A DNA stretch of 64,000 nucleotides, from contig JACAXG010000007.1 in assembly GCA_018881555.1 (NCBI GenBank), positions 15,977,235 through 16,041,234 of the forward strand, written 5' to 3'. Both the position numbers and the translations under genes were made by a program. Below, piece after piece: positions 11,904 to 26,651 of this stretch (positions are counted from its first letter, which is position 1; each line of letters opens with the position of its first letter). This stretch comes from Amblyornis subalaris (lineage: Eukaryota > Chordata > Aves > Passeriformes > Ptilonorhynchidae). The notes beneath the pieces were generated by a model. That model did no database searches, was not told where the DNA came from, and worked only from the letters and a program-made list of their open reading frames with translations.

Positions 11904-14900
11904 GGGCTACTAATACAGAAAAAGTATAATACCAAAAATCCCTTTGGCATCAGTGTCACCTATACAATTTCCTGAATAAGCTATGTTTTTATTGCTTGTA
12001 GTTGAATCATACAAAAATATTTATGGTACCTATGATTTATCTCATGCCCAGTGTAGGGTCAAAATTAAGTGCAGCAAGTTGTAAACTGTCAGCATATGAG
12101 ACTGAAGGGAGACAGGAAGACATTTACCTCCCTAAAACTTCGAAAGGGCAGCTTGAAATGTAATGGCTTGCCCTGTGAAATGTTGTCACCACCTGGATAC
12201 TCCTAGAGAGCAACAGAAAATCTATTGAAGGTTATCTTTCAACACGGTCATAGAGAGAATTGACAATGTTCCCAGAAGAGGCTGAGGTAATGTTGAACAT
12301 CTGTCCACTCTAGAAAAGATATTTCCAAGATTAGAGACAGTGGGACTCAAAGAAACTTTAAATTTATGAAACTGTGTATTTGATTGTCACAGTAGATGGA
12401 GAATACAACCTGCAGGAAGGATTGCAGCAATTGGATGGAACTTAGCTCCCTCTTACCTGATTGAACAATGAGGATACTGAAGTTTCATATCATGGTTTCA
12501 CAAAATAGGCCTTTTTGTCAGTCTTTGAAGAATGCCACTGCAGAGTTTTGAAGAAAGAGATAAGGCAGAGTTTTCCAAGAGTCTTTAACAGTAGCTTAAG
12601 GTTTGTAAAATCTGTGGTTGCATCAGCCTAAGCAAAAAAATTCATCCTGTCACAGAGAGTGTCAATGTATGGCATGAGGAAGTTTTATCATATACCCTGA
12701 GAAATTTTGGAGAGGAGTCAAATGGATGAATCTTCAGACTAAAAATTTCTTGGAATGGGATTATTTCCATCTGATGGAACAAACCAAAAATTATTCCATC
12801 AAGCATGGGATGAGAACTTTTGACTTGTATAAAAAGTAAGAATTTCAGTAGTACCACTGGGTGTTGTTTTTAAACACATATGTTTATGAAATATGCAAAG
12901 TTTAGTATCAGTGTTTCGGTGCAGCTGCACTCAGTTTTTTTGCCAGCAAAAGAATAATTAAAACAAACAAACAAAAAGCATACTGTGACATTTCCAGAAA
13001 AAAGTCTCTTATGAAACACTTTAACCTGTTAGTTGTACTACCCTCTCAGGCAGGTATGGATTCAATANGATTCTGGATAAAACAGAAGAGACTGTATACA
13101 GAGAAGTATTTGGAATGCCCGTGTCTGTGTGGGGATTAGACAAAATCTTTGCTGAACACCATAAAACTCGTATCTCACACTGATATTTTTTGCACAAAAT
13201 CTTTGGCTCAGAGGTATGACTAAACAAGGAGAAGGACCTGGGAGGAGTAGAACAAGAAGTACACCAGAAAGAAACTTGGCACACTTCATGTTTGCCTAGC
13301 ATGCCAATAGATTTGTGAGCCTCATGAACCCAATTCAGAAGCATGTGGGTTGCTAGGAAGAGGGTAACAGCATCGATTCCTTTAAGAACAAAAGGCAATA
13401 TGCTAGAAGAACTTGTTTTCCGAAGTCAGAACTGTAATTATTATGTGGAAGAGAGAGTTGGGCCTGAAGACTCTTCTAGAAGTGTCAGTATCCTTCCATT
13501 CACTTGTGTTGATCTCACCTTGAATTGACTCTGTGTAAAGTAAAATCCATTTCTTCTCGGCCATTCAACTCATAAGATCACCTAAAGAGTTCATTCAAAG
13601 GAACAATGAGACATCTAAATCCAGAGTGGGTTTGGGTGGAGCCGACAGTCTCAGGGAGTAAACTGAGGAAGGATGGGAAGAAAGTCAGAACAGAACATAC
13701 TTGCAAAATGTCTGCTGTGAAATTAGAGATAAGCAAGTTTTTCCTTTGCTGCTGCTGCAGGGAAGCTCTGTCCATTTATGGACCTAATGCAAGTTATTTA
13801 GTTAAAAGCTGGTATGAAAATTGAAAATTAAGAGAGATAGATGTGCAATAGCATGGAGTTAAAGAGGTTACTTACAGTATTGCCTACATGGTCACCACCT
13901 GCTTATTTCCCTGTTTCTCTCCGTGGGAGGTTTTTCCCCTGTGCAGTTTACAGTACAATTAAAATAGAACAACACTTCCTGCATGACTGTCGGTACAGTT
14001 TGTTTCAGTAGAAACGATTGATACATTTGCACAACTGTGGTTCTNTTTTGTGTGTATCTGTACTGTTGATTCTGGTTTGCATAGATTAAAACTCTTTTCA
14101 TTACATGGAATCAGACTCTTTTCCATTCTTTTCCCATGGCAAAATATCTTAGTCTTGCCTCCTTCTTTAGATTAAATTTATCTTCAGATTTGAGGTAAAG
14201 CTGAATTTTTCCTGTCAAGCAAACTTGGCAGGGATTTTAATGTGTCATGTTATTTTTTGACTGTAATATGAGGACCAGTCTTGTCCTAGGATCATTTTGA
14301 AGTTTAATACAACAAGTTCCCCACTATTTCAAGAATTTTAAGTGGTNTTTGTGAGTCCCATGATCTTGATTTGTGCTGTTTCTGAAAGTTTCCCATAGAG
14401 TGTTGAGAACAAATTTCTACAGAGCAGGATAAAAAGCAATTGTTCTTCAGACCTGCCTGAATGAAACACTTAGTGACCAGACCTTTGTCATTGTGGACTA
14501 CTGGATTTGATGACTGATTCACTTGCAACATCTGCTTCTTAGATGCAAGACTCTAGACTGATTTTAGTAGTAAATGTCGTGGAGCAAGGTGCTACTCAGT
14601 GTAAACAGAAGTGGCATTATCCTACATCAGTATTTTCAAATGCACTGGGTAAATGGATACCTGGCTACAAAGGTGCCACTGTTCTTTATGGATGCTCTGT
14701 TAAAATGTCAGCATCCCACAATAGAAAGCTTTTTTTTTTTGCTATTCTGAAGAAGAAGAGGAAAAAAAACCCCACCACATATTTATAGGTAGGTGTTTAC
14801 TATTCACTCCTTATACTGAAATGTTTTAAAATACTCTGTAGAGCATGAAATACCACTTGACTAATCAAAAGTCCTTGGGGAACATTCTTATAGATTTTGC

Positions 14901-17900
14901 CACTCTCTAGACTGCCTTAGTTGACTACTACCTTCCACACAGAATTTTATTTTCTGCTTGTCTGTTCTGACTATTATTGAAAAATGACAGTAGTCTAAAA
15001 TTCATCAGAATATTATTAGTTGATTATAGATTATTTTTCCTGTGCTGAAAATATCGTGCCTATCTGATTGTCCTCTAGCTGAATGAGAACAATGTAGTCA
15101 AGTGGCCCTCAGTCACTGTACATTTTAAATAAAGTGTACTTACAGATCATTCCTTTTACGTTCTGACTGCTTCTCCCTCTTGCAGCATCCTTTGCTCTGT
15201 ACTTAGTCTGAACATGGAAACTTCCCAATAAATATGGCTTAGACTTAGCTGCCTCTTGAGAAGACATGAGTGGCTTGAGAATGAGGAATTCAACTGCATT
15301 TAAAAAAAAATCAATCAATTTTAAGACTTTGATGTGAAGACCATTAGAATCAATGGAAAGTACTTCCCTGAAATTGAATGGAATTTGAACAAGTATCTGT
15401 AATGATTTTCCTATCTAGGGTGCTTCCATTCCAGAAACTTAGTCAAGCACTTTTAAAAAAAATTTGATGATCGTGTAGTGTTCCTTCTTGCAACTTCTTG
15501 ATAGAATTAGTCTCCAGTTTTCTAAATGCTTGCATCACAAGTACTGTATTATCTACTACTTCCATGATTGATACCTATTCCCTTTTGTGCACCAAGATAC
15601 ATCTAACCACTTTCATGTTAACAGCATGGGAAAAAGAGACTTGCTGCAAATTCTTGAATGTGGCCAGGAGCCACAAATCACGTTCATATGCCTTTCTGAC
15701 TTAAGAGTCTGCAAGAAGTCTTCATCACCTCCTTGCAAATTTGAGGACAAAATCAGAGAGTTCTGGACAGTTCATGCTGTGATCTGGCTTCTTTCCCTGC
15801 TGAAAAAATTCAGTTGTGAGCATTAGTGGCCCAGTTTAAATTGTTTGCTCNCTCAGTGTGCATGCCCACAATGACCACACATATTGATGTGAGCAAAGCC
15901 AAGAAGCTAAAGGTAATGCATCTCCAATCAGCATTTACATCAATGGATTTTTTGGTGGATTATTGACTAGTTTGCCATGGGACAATGCCTCCAAGAGTGG
16001 CTTCTGCCTGGCTTCATTTCCTCCTGGCTAGAAATATTCCCTGAAATTATGCGAAGCCCTGAACCATGCTGTGTTCATCCAAAAGAGAATCCACAAGCTC
16101 AGAGGGAAGAAGATTATTATGATGTGAAAGCTCCACTCTTCATCTGTGCTTGTTGGACACATTTGGCAAGGATTATCACCAACTGACCTCCCTCATGCTG
16201 AGCAGCTGGAGGAGTGATGTCACCCTATTCTGTAAAGGAAAACATGAGTCAGTCTGTTCTTAGCTGCAATACTCAATGCTGTTTATATTTTCTTTCCTGA
16301 AGAACAGATAGTACCCGCTAGCCTCTGGAAAAGCCATAAGCAAGCAAGTATATCCTTAGTTGAAAATGGAAAATCTTCCAGCATTGGTGGTTTCCTTCCC
16401 CTTAGATCGCCATAAAATTACTGAGGTATGTCACCTGCTGTGGCTATCTAGGTAATTAAATGCTGTCATCACTTTCATTTTCATAACAATTGTATACATT
16501 CCTATTACTTGCTNGAATTCTGTGTTTGATCAACAGCAAGGAACAAACCATTGTACNCTACTATGTATTTGGTGTTTCACTCTTTCATCCTTTATAAAGA
16601 TGGCAAATGCTGTAAACTACAAGTTCTTGGAAAACATAAACCAAAAAAAATGCCAACAAACACTTAGTTCCTAACTGGAATTAGTGCTGACAAAAGCATA
16701 AACAGTTCTGAGCAAGAGAATGTTTTTTCTCTCCAAAGTTCACACCAAATATAAAAGTGCAAATCTAGAAGCCCCAAAATCCAAAGTGAAAACTGAAATG
16801 TGAATGTATAGCAATAGTAGTTTTCTTTNCTCTCTTTTGTTCCCCCAGATTCTGCAGTTATTTCGAAGATGAAGTTTTGATATTCTCGGAAAACTAAAAG
16901 GCTGTTTTGGCCGTGCGATGCTTATTTCACACTTCAGAGCTGGCATTAGAAATGTTNTGATTGAAATACTGAATCCTGTGCTAGGGAATAATGACATATG
17001 CCCATTTACTTATTTTTAAATAGGTAGGATTGGAAAGAAATAGTGATACATCTTTAATAAACCATGAGAAAAGTGCAGGTTGATAGCTGGATGATGAAAA
17101 TTCAAGATAATAATCAGGAAATGGTTGCAACAATGCTGCTTTTCTTTACTTCTTTCCTCTGGCCCCCATCCCCAAGCTATTAATAAAAAAATAATATTAA
17201 ACTACTGCATTTTCTTCAGAAACTATGTATTTTGGGCACGAGTGACAGAAACATCCTTATCTAATATTTCTCTTCAACATTAATTTTATGAATTTGACTC
17301 TGCCAAAATACCTACTGCACACACAAAAAATTACTGTTCTTTTCTGTTGGTGTTGCTTCCCAGAAAANAAAACTTCTTTCTGGTGACGCCTGTTTCCAAA
17401 TACTGCACTTTTAATGTGGGGGGGGTGGGAAATAGAGTGTAATAGCCAAATTTTTGTATAAACCATAATAAATTGGACAGTTCATTTTAGAGAGATCTGT
17501 TGCTGCGTTAAGAATGTGCTTCTCAAATCTCCTGTGTGCAACACCATCTGTTTCTAAAGAGTAATATACCTGTATAGCCTCAAGCTATTTCACCGATGAC
17601 TCAGGCAATTGAATGAAGCATCCAACAGCTAGATAAAGATAGCACTGCTGTCTACTTTAACCAGAGGAGCAATTTCAGCTTCCAAATCTCAGGAAAGCAT
17701 GAATTTCTGCATGGAAGGTATACAGTAACACTACAGTCTTATTTTGGTACATACAAGGCTTGAAAATAAGAGCAGCTTCTGGATTGTAAAGTCAGTGGCC
17801 AGTGGTCAGATAATGTCATTAGATGCAGCACAAAATATTTGTCTTGGAGGTCAAAAATATTTGTTTTATATAAACGTTGCTGGTCAAATTAATCTATCAC

Positions 17901-20900
17901 AAACAGGAATCAAAGGATATGAAAATGAGATATGCTGTATCTTCCATAAGGCTGTTACAAAAGATTACTCTCAAGGTAAAATTTATCCCAGCAGAGAGTT
18001 TGCAGAGGTCACATGCTTAAACTCCGACCCTAAAACCCATTTCTTAGACCTTATGAGGTGTAAAGTTTTGCAGGTGAGCTTTGCATTAGTAAGATGTCAT
18101 ACACAGTATATTTAATTCAATGAAAATGTCACTGAATTAAATGCAGTATTCCAAACTGAATGAAAGAACAAAATTCCTTTAACTGGTGATACAGTTGCTG
18201 GTGTGTTTGAACTCTCTGTACTGTGTTTTATGTGAAGTAGCCAAGAAACCACCTTGTTTGCTGGTCCTGTATTAGAAGGTGGATTATAATATGTTCACTT
18301 CAGATAGAACTGGTATGATTCTTATTTCTGCTTCTTCTACTAAAACTGGTCTATTATCAGTATTCATGATGCTATTCACAAAATCAAAACATCACAGCAT
18401 AAAGAAGTATTTGGCTTAAAAAACGAATTATCTATGTAACAAGCGGACAGCAGCCGAATACAAAGTGGTGTTGAGAAAAAGACAGTACCAGTTATCTTCA
18501 GGAGGCCCTGAGCAATGTGATGTGAACAGTATCCAAGATGCTTACTCACTCTTGTTTTAAACAGACATCATGAAATGCACTAGTCACAAGTAGAAGTTTA
18601 AGGGAGGAAAATAAATTGTCTTTCCTTATGTTTATGAGGAACTTGTTCCGTGCATAAAAAGTGCATGAGGAGACAGGCCAGAAAATGTGATATAAAGCAC
18701 TATTTGCTGGCATAATTGGCATAGTGCATATCCATTTATTTTCAAGTGCAAGGCATTGAGATATTATTGAAGTAAAGGTTGAGAGATTACTTAGGGAAAA
18801 AAACGCTTTTACTTCCCAAACTTGATATGAATTATTTTGAACTGCATTATTAGAAGCAGTAGGTCCAGTCAGATACTCTCTGTAAACTGGAGATTGATAA
18901 TTTAAAGTACACAATGAAACACGCATTTGTTGATTCGCCTTCAGAAGCAATTATCCATCTTAAACCGTCAAGAAGTCAAAACCGTATTTATGGACCTCTG
19001 CTCTGTGTGGAGTGATTGGCATGGTTTATAATGATGTTGAATAATAGAACTGATATTTATTTTATTCTGCGCTGACTGAATTGTATTTCCTTTTTATATT
19101 CAGATGCTCATTTCTTTGCCCCTAATGCAGTCTCATAATGCAGTAGTGAACATAAAATCAATAGCCCCTATCTCAAAGCAGTGTAGATCTTCTCTCCTGT
19201 ACTTTGCTCTCCAGATTGAAGTATCAACAAGTTATCCTATATGCACGTCATAAACGCCNTACCTCTTGCACTGCCATCAAATGACTTGGTGATTAGGACC
19301 ACCATTTAAATCTCGTGTGCCTCTTCCACTGAACTCACTCAGGGGAACCTTGAAGAGACTACTGAGTGTTTGAGAAGTATTTTGTTCTGCACAGAAGGTG
19401 CTTGATAAAAGCAAAGTAGGGATAATATGATGTGTTATTAGGGCCTCATCATGTGTAGTGCTTCATAGCTTCAGAGAAGTGATATGATGCCTGAGATAGG
19501 GACNAGCTCTCCCTTCATCCACAGCATGTCCCCATGCCCATGGCATGTGTGGGTTAAGGAAGTGAGGGCCAAACCACATGGATTCTCACCAGCCCCTCCA
19601 CCAGCAGCTAGTTGCCTGCATCAACAGGCATTTTCCGTACACATTGACAGAGTAATGTATTCAATCTGAAGTAAGAAGCAGCCAAGAGACTTGTACTTCT
19701 TCTTCTGTACTGGTCAGATTGTGGGAACCAGATTTGGGACATAAGATCTTAGTGTATTCCATATAAATTAGCAGAAGCTTTTAGACTGTCTTTGGTATAA
19801 AAATGTCCCAAACAGTCACACTTAACTTGTGCAGTACTGAGCCTGCAACTGTGAACATATGACTGAAATCAACTGAAAAAAAATCTGCACTGAATTTCAG
19901 TCAATCTGAATTTAAAATTTGATGGGTTGAAAGGTAAAAATTAAAAAGAAAAAAACCCAATAAGCTCCCAATCAACTGATAGGGTTTTTTTTAAAGCATC
20001 ATAATAAATATAAGACATTGCACAAATGCATTTTAGAAGCATTTCAGAGGCCTTGACGATGATAATACACANCTTGGCAGAGGGCAAGAGGAGAATTACG
20101 ACTTCATGGAGTCAGTTTCCCAGAGCTCTGCGACGTCAAACCTTTGATTTAGAGCTTATGATATATAGAGCTTAAGTAAGCTTGTTGGGAACAACTATAG
20201 TGGAGAATAAGNTGTTTCATAAATCTATGCACTGTACAAGTATACTGTATTGCAAATCAAAACAATATTGAAGCAAAGTGCATTGATTGTCCCTGAGCCA
20301 CTACCAGCTTTAATAATAGAATTGCTGCAGATGCATGTTTGAAGTGGCTTTGTTTAAAGCCCCGGTTTTATTTACAGCACAGATGAAAACTACTCTGCAG
20401 TAATAAGCTTTCTTTTCTCANCAGTATGTATGTGTCTGTTGATGCTGGTTACCCCCAATTCCTGATTTTGAAAGAGATTTTGTCGTGATTCATTGGGCAA
20501 TTTATGCAGCGTTTATATGCAGTTCCCAAAGTGTTATTTGAAGTAATTGAGTACATATTTTTATGATCTATAAAACAGTCCTTTAAATTTGTACACATGA
20601 GAAAACTCTTTATGATGAACCAAAGAGTAACCATCCAAGTATGAATAGCATCTAAAAATCAGGGGCAAAATTTTCCCACAGCACTTCAAGTGCTTAAAAC
20701 TTCATAGTAATTCTTTCTTTATTGCAGTTACTTACTCTGCATATAATACTTCTCGTGTGCAACATTCTAAGTATTTTATCAGCAAAAGTATCCAATATTT
20801 TCCCTTCCTACCCACTCCTTTTCACTGTGGAGAAAGCAGAAGTAGAGGAAGATTGGGCAATTTTCTAAAGTGGTGTAGAACATTTGCCATGAAGATGGGA

Positions 20901-23119
20901 ATAAAATTGTGAGAGAGCAGTGCTGATCCCACCCNTCCAGTCACAAGACTCTAGCAAGAAGCCTACATCTAGTGAAGGAGGTAGTATGGAGTAGTGCCAC
21001 TGGGAAGGAGGCTGTTAGAAGTAACAAAGAAGCAGTTTCAATGGCAGCACATGTTCCCCAAAAGGGAAAACATAACCTGACAGCTTTGTTAAATATTTTG
21101 AGAAGGCATGACCTGGTCATATTAAAGGTCTACTTATGACAAGGAAACAAAAGTAATTGTGTCTAAAAAAAAAATTAAACCCCATATTCATTATCTGTTT
21201 CGGTTCAAATTCACAGCATTAGATGTTGCTGTCAATGGATTTCATTAAGGATCGGAGTGGTTCTCTGCTTCATCATTTTCTGTACTTGCTTGACCCTTTT
21301 GAAGAATTTCCACTACTACAGAACTCTCACGGTTTCTTTGCCAATCACACTGATAAGCTTTTATGTGTTGGTTTTTCTCTTTGCTGACTTTATTATTGTT
21401 TTAAATTGCTAACCTTGCACTTATTTTGTTAAGAAATACAAGTGTAATATTCTTTTGGAAGGAACTAATTATAAATGTACACCTCTTTACCAGTAAAATT
21501 TCATGCAAATGAAGTTATATAGATACATAAAGAAATATGTGGGTGTGAATCCATATAGAAAAGGAAAGGCAATATGCATTCCATTGTTTATTTTTTTATT
21601 ATTATCTTTTGTTTCCTCAGAAATACAGCTACCTGATGTTATAATATAAAGAAACTCTTTCTAAAATCTGGGTGTTTTCCCCCACTCATAGCCTCACTTT
21701 AATAAGCTGGCANTATTTTATGATACTTATTCACTTGTGCTTCTTGACAAAAAATATCATCCTTCCTCTGTATTATATTAAATGGTGCTTTTTCCAAGAA
21801 AACTCGGGAAGCTAATGTTGTATATATGGTCAAGAACTGGTTTAGGACCCTCTGTCTTTTTTACAAATAGATGGAAATGACAGAGCTTTAAAAAGAAGAA
21901 ATTAACCTGCTTCTAGAAAGACCCCTGTTTTGAAGAAACCCAGCTGGCACTGTGAAAGGAAAAAAGTCATAGCAGCTTTCTAAATTTCCTGTTATCTACC
22001 CATCTGCTTTCTGTGCCAAATGTGAATGACATTACGAATAAAAACATTGAATAAAATCTGAGTGAAGACCTGCTAGTATGGCTCCTATTCAGATATTCAG
22101 GACTAGAAACATAGTGTAGAATCTTAGAAGAGGACTGCATTAATTAGTAATCTTGTTGCCTTCAGGTGATCAGACATGGATAGTCAGGATGATATCACAT
22201 GATCAGGATACTTAAGGCCAGATATTTACGTAATTCATCTATGTACTTTTTCTTCAGTGATCTGTTACACCATTGTCACCTTGTAATCTGCATGGAAGAA
22301 CAACTCTAAGAAATCCTTGCATTTTAGTAAGTACATATGTTTTTCATTTTTGTTTCTTTGGTGAAATTTTAATGCATGTTAATTTAAAATAAGTGTTTCA
22401 GATCTCCTTATGAAAAGAAAGAAAAATTTTCCACACTGAGAATATTAGAAACCTGCTCCATATCCAACAATAAATGGAAGGACAATAACTAAACTGAAGT
22501 CCAGTGAAAAATCAGCATTTCACATTTGAAGTGTGTGAAATATTTTTAACAATTTTCAAATTCAATCAATTAACTCAAGACCACAAAAATTGCTTAAATC
22601 CATTATGGAGGGGGATAATGTTTTGGAATCAGTAATGATTTATCTCCCTTATACTAATTAGGCAATCCACATTTTCTTCATTATTAGAAGAATATGCAAA
22701 TTACACAACTAACATGAAATATCAACATGCACTTTTGTGCACTTATCTCTGTCATATGTGCATGGGAGAATAACTGCAGCTTTAGAAGGAACAATGTGTC
22801 CCCATCCTTTGACATGTTCTGCATTTGTGAATTTTAAAGGCAAAGCNCCCAAGTATCTGTAGCTGCCTAGAATATAAGAGGGAGAAGATTAACATCCAAC
22901 ATTTGCAGAAATGAATAGCACTCTAATTATTCTGTTATGCTATGGGATGCTGACAGGGCTTGTGTACAAGAAAAAGCACCAGGTAAAAATGCCCCAAAAT
23001 TCCCTAGGGGATTTCCCTCTAATAACATTACTACAAGCTGTTTGAGAATCCTAACATTTTCAATCTGCTCTACGGTCCCTGTGTAAAACTGACTGGAAAA
23101 CTGTTCCCAGATAGGAGTT
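11904..23119. other. Long unique noncoding stretch
   Basis: Over 11 kb I recognise no gene or transposable element. Open frames of 123 codons (17744-18115, plus) and 134 codons (18546-18950, minus) show no domain and no coding character that I can identify. Minor features are an (AAAC)n run at 12960-12975, a T10 run near 14730 and a G8 run near 17419. The rest could include conserved noncoding elements, but that needs alignment. Confidence 0.5.
12960..12975. repeat. (AAAC)n simple repeat
   Basis: About four units of AAAC/ACAA follow an AATAATT stretch. It is too short to be a useful marker on its own. Confidence 0.8.
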
Positions 23120-23450
23120 ATCAACCTTTCACCATCAAAGTGGGTGGAAGCTTGGTTGGATCTCTTAAGATTCCAGTGCTATTCAATATTTTTCTTAATG
23201 GCAGGAAATAGAGTACGCCTCTCAAAGTTGCAGCTGACACCATCCTAAGAAATCTGTCAAATATTCCTAAAGGGTTTACTTCCAAAAGTATCTTTACAAA
23301 TAGGAGGTGTGATCTGAAACCATGATTATGCTACTTCAGTAAGTGCACGATATTGCATTTAGGTAGAAATAACCAGCTGAACAAGAATGGNATGGAAAAG
23401 ATACAAANGTTGTAGGAACATTTTTATAGTTATACTTGATCACAGATTAC
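23120..23450 (+). mobile_element. Old, heavily diverged CR1-like LINE fragment
   Basis: Scattered matches to the CR1 reverse-transcriptase 3' half occur in the correct order: TCAAAGTGGGT, then a TTCAATATTTTTCTTAATGG-type stretch (the FNIFIND-like coding segment), GTTGCAGCTGACACC (23229-23243, the FADDT-like segment), and later TGCACGATATTGCATTTAGG followed by AATAACCA. Frames are destroyed by indels and stops. A TAAGACTAGATGGGCTT sequence at about 23634-23650 may be a remnant of the 3' UTR. Divergence is much greater than in the other CR1 copies here, so this is probably an older subfamily insertion. Confidence 0.5.
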
Positions 23451-24649
23451 ATATGAATTTTCAATGTTATCCTGTTATAAACATGATAAATACTATGTAG
23501 TGATCAGTATAAAAGAGTTTAACCTGCAAAACTTGTGAATTAGTAACTCTGATCAGATCTGGTGTAAGTCATGAAGTTCTTCAGTCAATAGTTTACAGTC
23601 TTATATTTCATGTCTGCATTTGCGTGATGAGGTAAGACTAGATGGGCTTGCTTTATGATATATTAGACCATGTCAAGGTTGTTGACATACCTTCTCTCAC
23701 AGTCACATGCATAATCAGATTTTTTTTTTATTTCCGATGTCATCATGACATGAAATTGCTTAATTTATTGAACTGCCCCATTTGTTTTAGTTTCAGAAGA
23801 ATATTAAACATGTTTGCTAATCAATAACAGTAGTTAGTTCAGACAAGGGTGAACCAGGAGAATTATTTGAAAAGACTGATGTAAAGTTATTGAGATGGGC
23901 TGGATTATAAGTCTCCCACTTGCAAGGCTATATACAGATTCCCATTCCATCTCCAGAAAAATCATGTTGTGCACTTCACTGGCCACAGATCAAGCTGTAA
24001 AGCTCAGATTGACTACCTGAAATAACAATAGGGAGCAGTATTCAAGTAGTTTCCAATGANCAAAGTTTGTGTGAGGACAAGGCTGATACACTCCATTTAT
24101 GTTTAAAAAGTACGGATATGTTCAAATTCAGTATTCTGATTAAATAGCATCAAATTTGGTAAATATTTTGTCTAAGGAAAACAAAACCAGAGTAGATTGT
24201 TCTGCTTTGCCTCGCTTTTACAAATTAGCTTCATTTCAAATGCCCAGTTTAATTTTGGCTTTGTCTCTATGGTTTGATTTGATGCAGTAAGTTTATTTAT
24301 TTCTTGGTGTAGCTGTGTTGTTATCCATTTGGCTTAGCTCAGTGAGTTGCAGAACGTATTTTAACTTTTCNGGGTGTGATTGCTGATACAGTGCCTATTC
24401 ACATAGTGCCTGTGGCTGATCCAGTGGGAGAGTATATCGAATCTTTCATGGACAAAACAGAGGATAGTAGCTCTTGAACTTCTGTCTCCATCTGCTAGCA
24501 CAGGAATCTGTGGGTCTGTGCCATTGTGGTTTTAAGAGATAGCCAGCAGGCCTTGAATCTTATTCAGCAACACAAATCCTTGGTTAGTTCTCCAACATCC
24601 AAGTAGACTGGAAAATACAGTTTATATAAGTTAAGCTCTGCCCCCCACC
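23451..24649. other. Noncoding DNA, possibly diverged CR1 at its start
   Basis: No gene is recognisable. The first 200 bp may be further CR1 remnant; the rest looks unique. Confidence 0.45.
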
Positions 24650-24669
24650 AAAAAAAAAAAAAAAAAAAA
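24650..24669. repeat. Poly-A tract (20 A)
   Basis: An uninterrupted run of 20 A follows CCCCCCACC. No retroposed gene body is recognisable upstream, so it is treated as a simple homopolymer and not as the tail of a processed pseudogene. Confidence 0.9.
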
Positions 24670-26651
24670 GAGCTACATCTTGTACAGTTGTTCTTCTTCA
24701 AGTGCCAATGTCTTTGACTTAAAAAAAAATCTGAGAATTGAATTAGTTGTACAAGGATATCGCAACAGATCATTGTTCACAAGCATGTTCTTTGTATGGG
24801 CCATTCTAGAAAGAGAAAAAGAAGCAGCTTTCCTTCTTCCAGAAGCTCATTCAATGAAGGAACTACTATGGAAATTCTGCAAAATGAACCCTAGTAACAG
24901 AAAAATGTTGCTTTTCTATAGGCAAATAGTTGGTCTGAAAAGGATCACAAAGCTCAGCTGACTATTTCAGGTTCAGGAAGTAAGGATACTTGTGGAGGTA
25001 GAAGAGTTTAGGGCATCTTCCTTTAGTCCAATAGTGCATTCAATTGCTTTTCTTGAGTCCCTAGAGCTGCAGGTTACTCTCTAGATACACAAGGTACTAA
25101 GGGACTTTGCTTGATTATTTTTAGATCTGAAGAGGATGTAATTATTCATCCCTATTCACAAGTAGAGACAAAAATCTTGGTCCCTTGACCTCTACTGGAC
25201 TTCATTTGGTGACACAAACTGGGAAGAGATTAGGCAGTGCCCCAGCCCGTTAAGCAGTTCATCAGCAACTCTCCTCATGCCAGGCCACTCCCTGGTAGGG
25301 ATAGGTAGACAGTCTCCTGAATTTTGGACCTTTTCCACTGCAGAACTGGAAGCATTGCAACAATTTTGTCATCTGTGTAGGCACAGAAAACCATCCCAGA
25401 GCGGTGGTGACATGGGGTCCTATAAAACAATCATGGAGAAAACAAGCTGTAAATAAGTTAGCTCAGGAGAGAAGCAAGCAAGCAGGAGGTTTGGTAGAGA
25501 GTTAATCTTCCCACTAAGATTGCTTTTCATAATTTCATTAGCTTAGTTTGAAAACTTTGCAGACTTTTTCACTTTTTTTCCAATCAAAGAAAATCAGGAG
25601 TCATAAAAGCCCACAATTGTGCATGTACTTATTGGATGTATGAANTATGCGTTGACATGAGCCATTTCTCTGTGCAGAAGACTTCACTTTCTACACAGCT
25701 GCTCCCTGCTCAATTTCACGTGACTTAGCTATGCTCAGCCAACAGATCCCTTGCAGTACCTCCTTCACTGAGATGCAGCAGGCAGTCTTCTGGCTTGTGA
25801 GGAGCCACAGGCACATTGAGCTGGCAAGCAAGAGCTGCTGTGCGAGAGCCAGGGACCAGATAAGCAATGATGTGCAAGTTGTGAGAGCTGGATCAATAGC
25901 AGAAGACTCAAATGCAGCACTGGCGGTGGCAGCAGTACATGGCTCTTTACAGTTGCCTGTTTGAGAAGCGGCACAGCTTCAGTAAATCCTCAGCAAACTT
26001 AATTTTATCCTCCTGCATTTTGATGAAGTCGTAGAACAGCCTCTTTGCTAAACAAAGAACCAAGACATCCCTCAGCTAGTAACAGCGTGACACTACTGAG
26101 ACATCCCTGATGCAAATCATGCAATCTGCTGTCTCCACAATCCCTGAAACATCCAGAGGTAGACACGCTGGCATTCATAAACCTCAGATATAGGAGTACC
26201 AGCTTTTATCAGAACAGAAATAGTTCTGTTGACCTGAAGCTGAACCCATTATCTTTGCTGGTTCAAGACAGCATCTCTACTTGAAGGCAGTACCAGGTAA
26301 AAATACCATGGGTGCTGCCAAGACAGAAGCAATAAGTCATCTCCCTTTTTGGACTGGAGAGAGGTTTGTCATCTTGGGCTGTGATCTAAGAAGTAACTGC
26401 CATTACCACTGCAAAGTGCAACAGGTAATAGCTTTTTCTAGAACAGAATTTAGTTTGTACTTATTCCCATCCTTCTGCAGTTAAAGGAGAGTGTTTAGGC
26501 AGCCCTGCATTAGCTGGTGCTCATCCATCTCTCTTGCTTACTGCTTGGTATACATTTGGACTGTCTCTTCAGTGAAGGTGAGGCCATTGCCTCCAAGGGG
26601 TGCACATACTGCCCATCAGAGATTGAGAAGAAGCTTTCAACTTTCAGCCAT
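24670..26651. other. Noncoding DNA, no recognised feature
   Basis: This stretch is slightly richer in GC than its surroundings, notably 25200-26600. I looked for exon-like frames and LTR landmarks and found none convincing. Confidence 0.45.

Noticed and set aside
17744..18115. 123-codon open frame on the plus strand
   Set aside because: Looks random in composition; no family recognised and no splice or promoter context.
18546..18950. 134-codon open frame on the minus strand
   Set aside because: No domain or signal recognised; treated as chance.
24650..24669. Poly-A run as the tail of a processed pseudogene
   Set aside because: No gene-like body upstream and no flanking direct repeats found.
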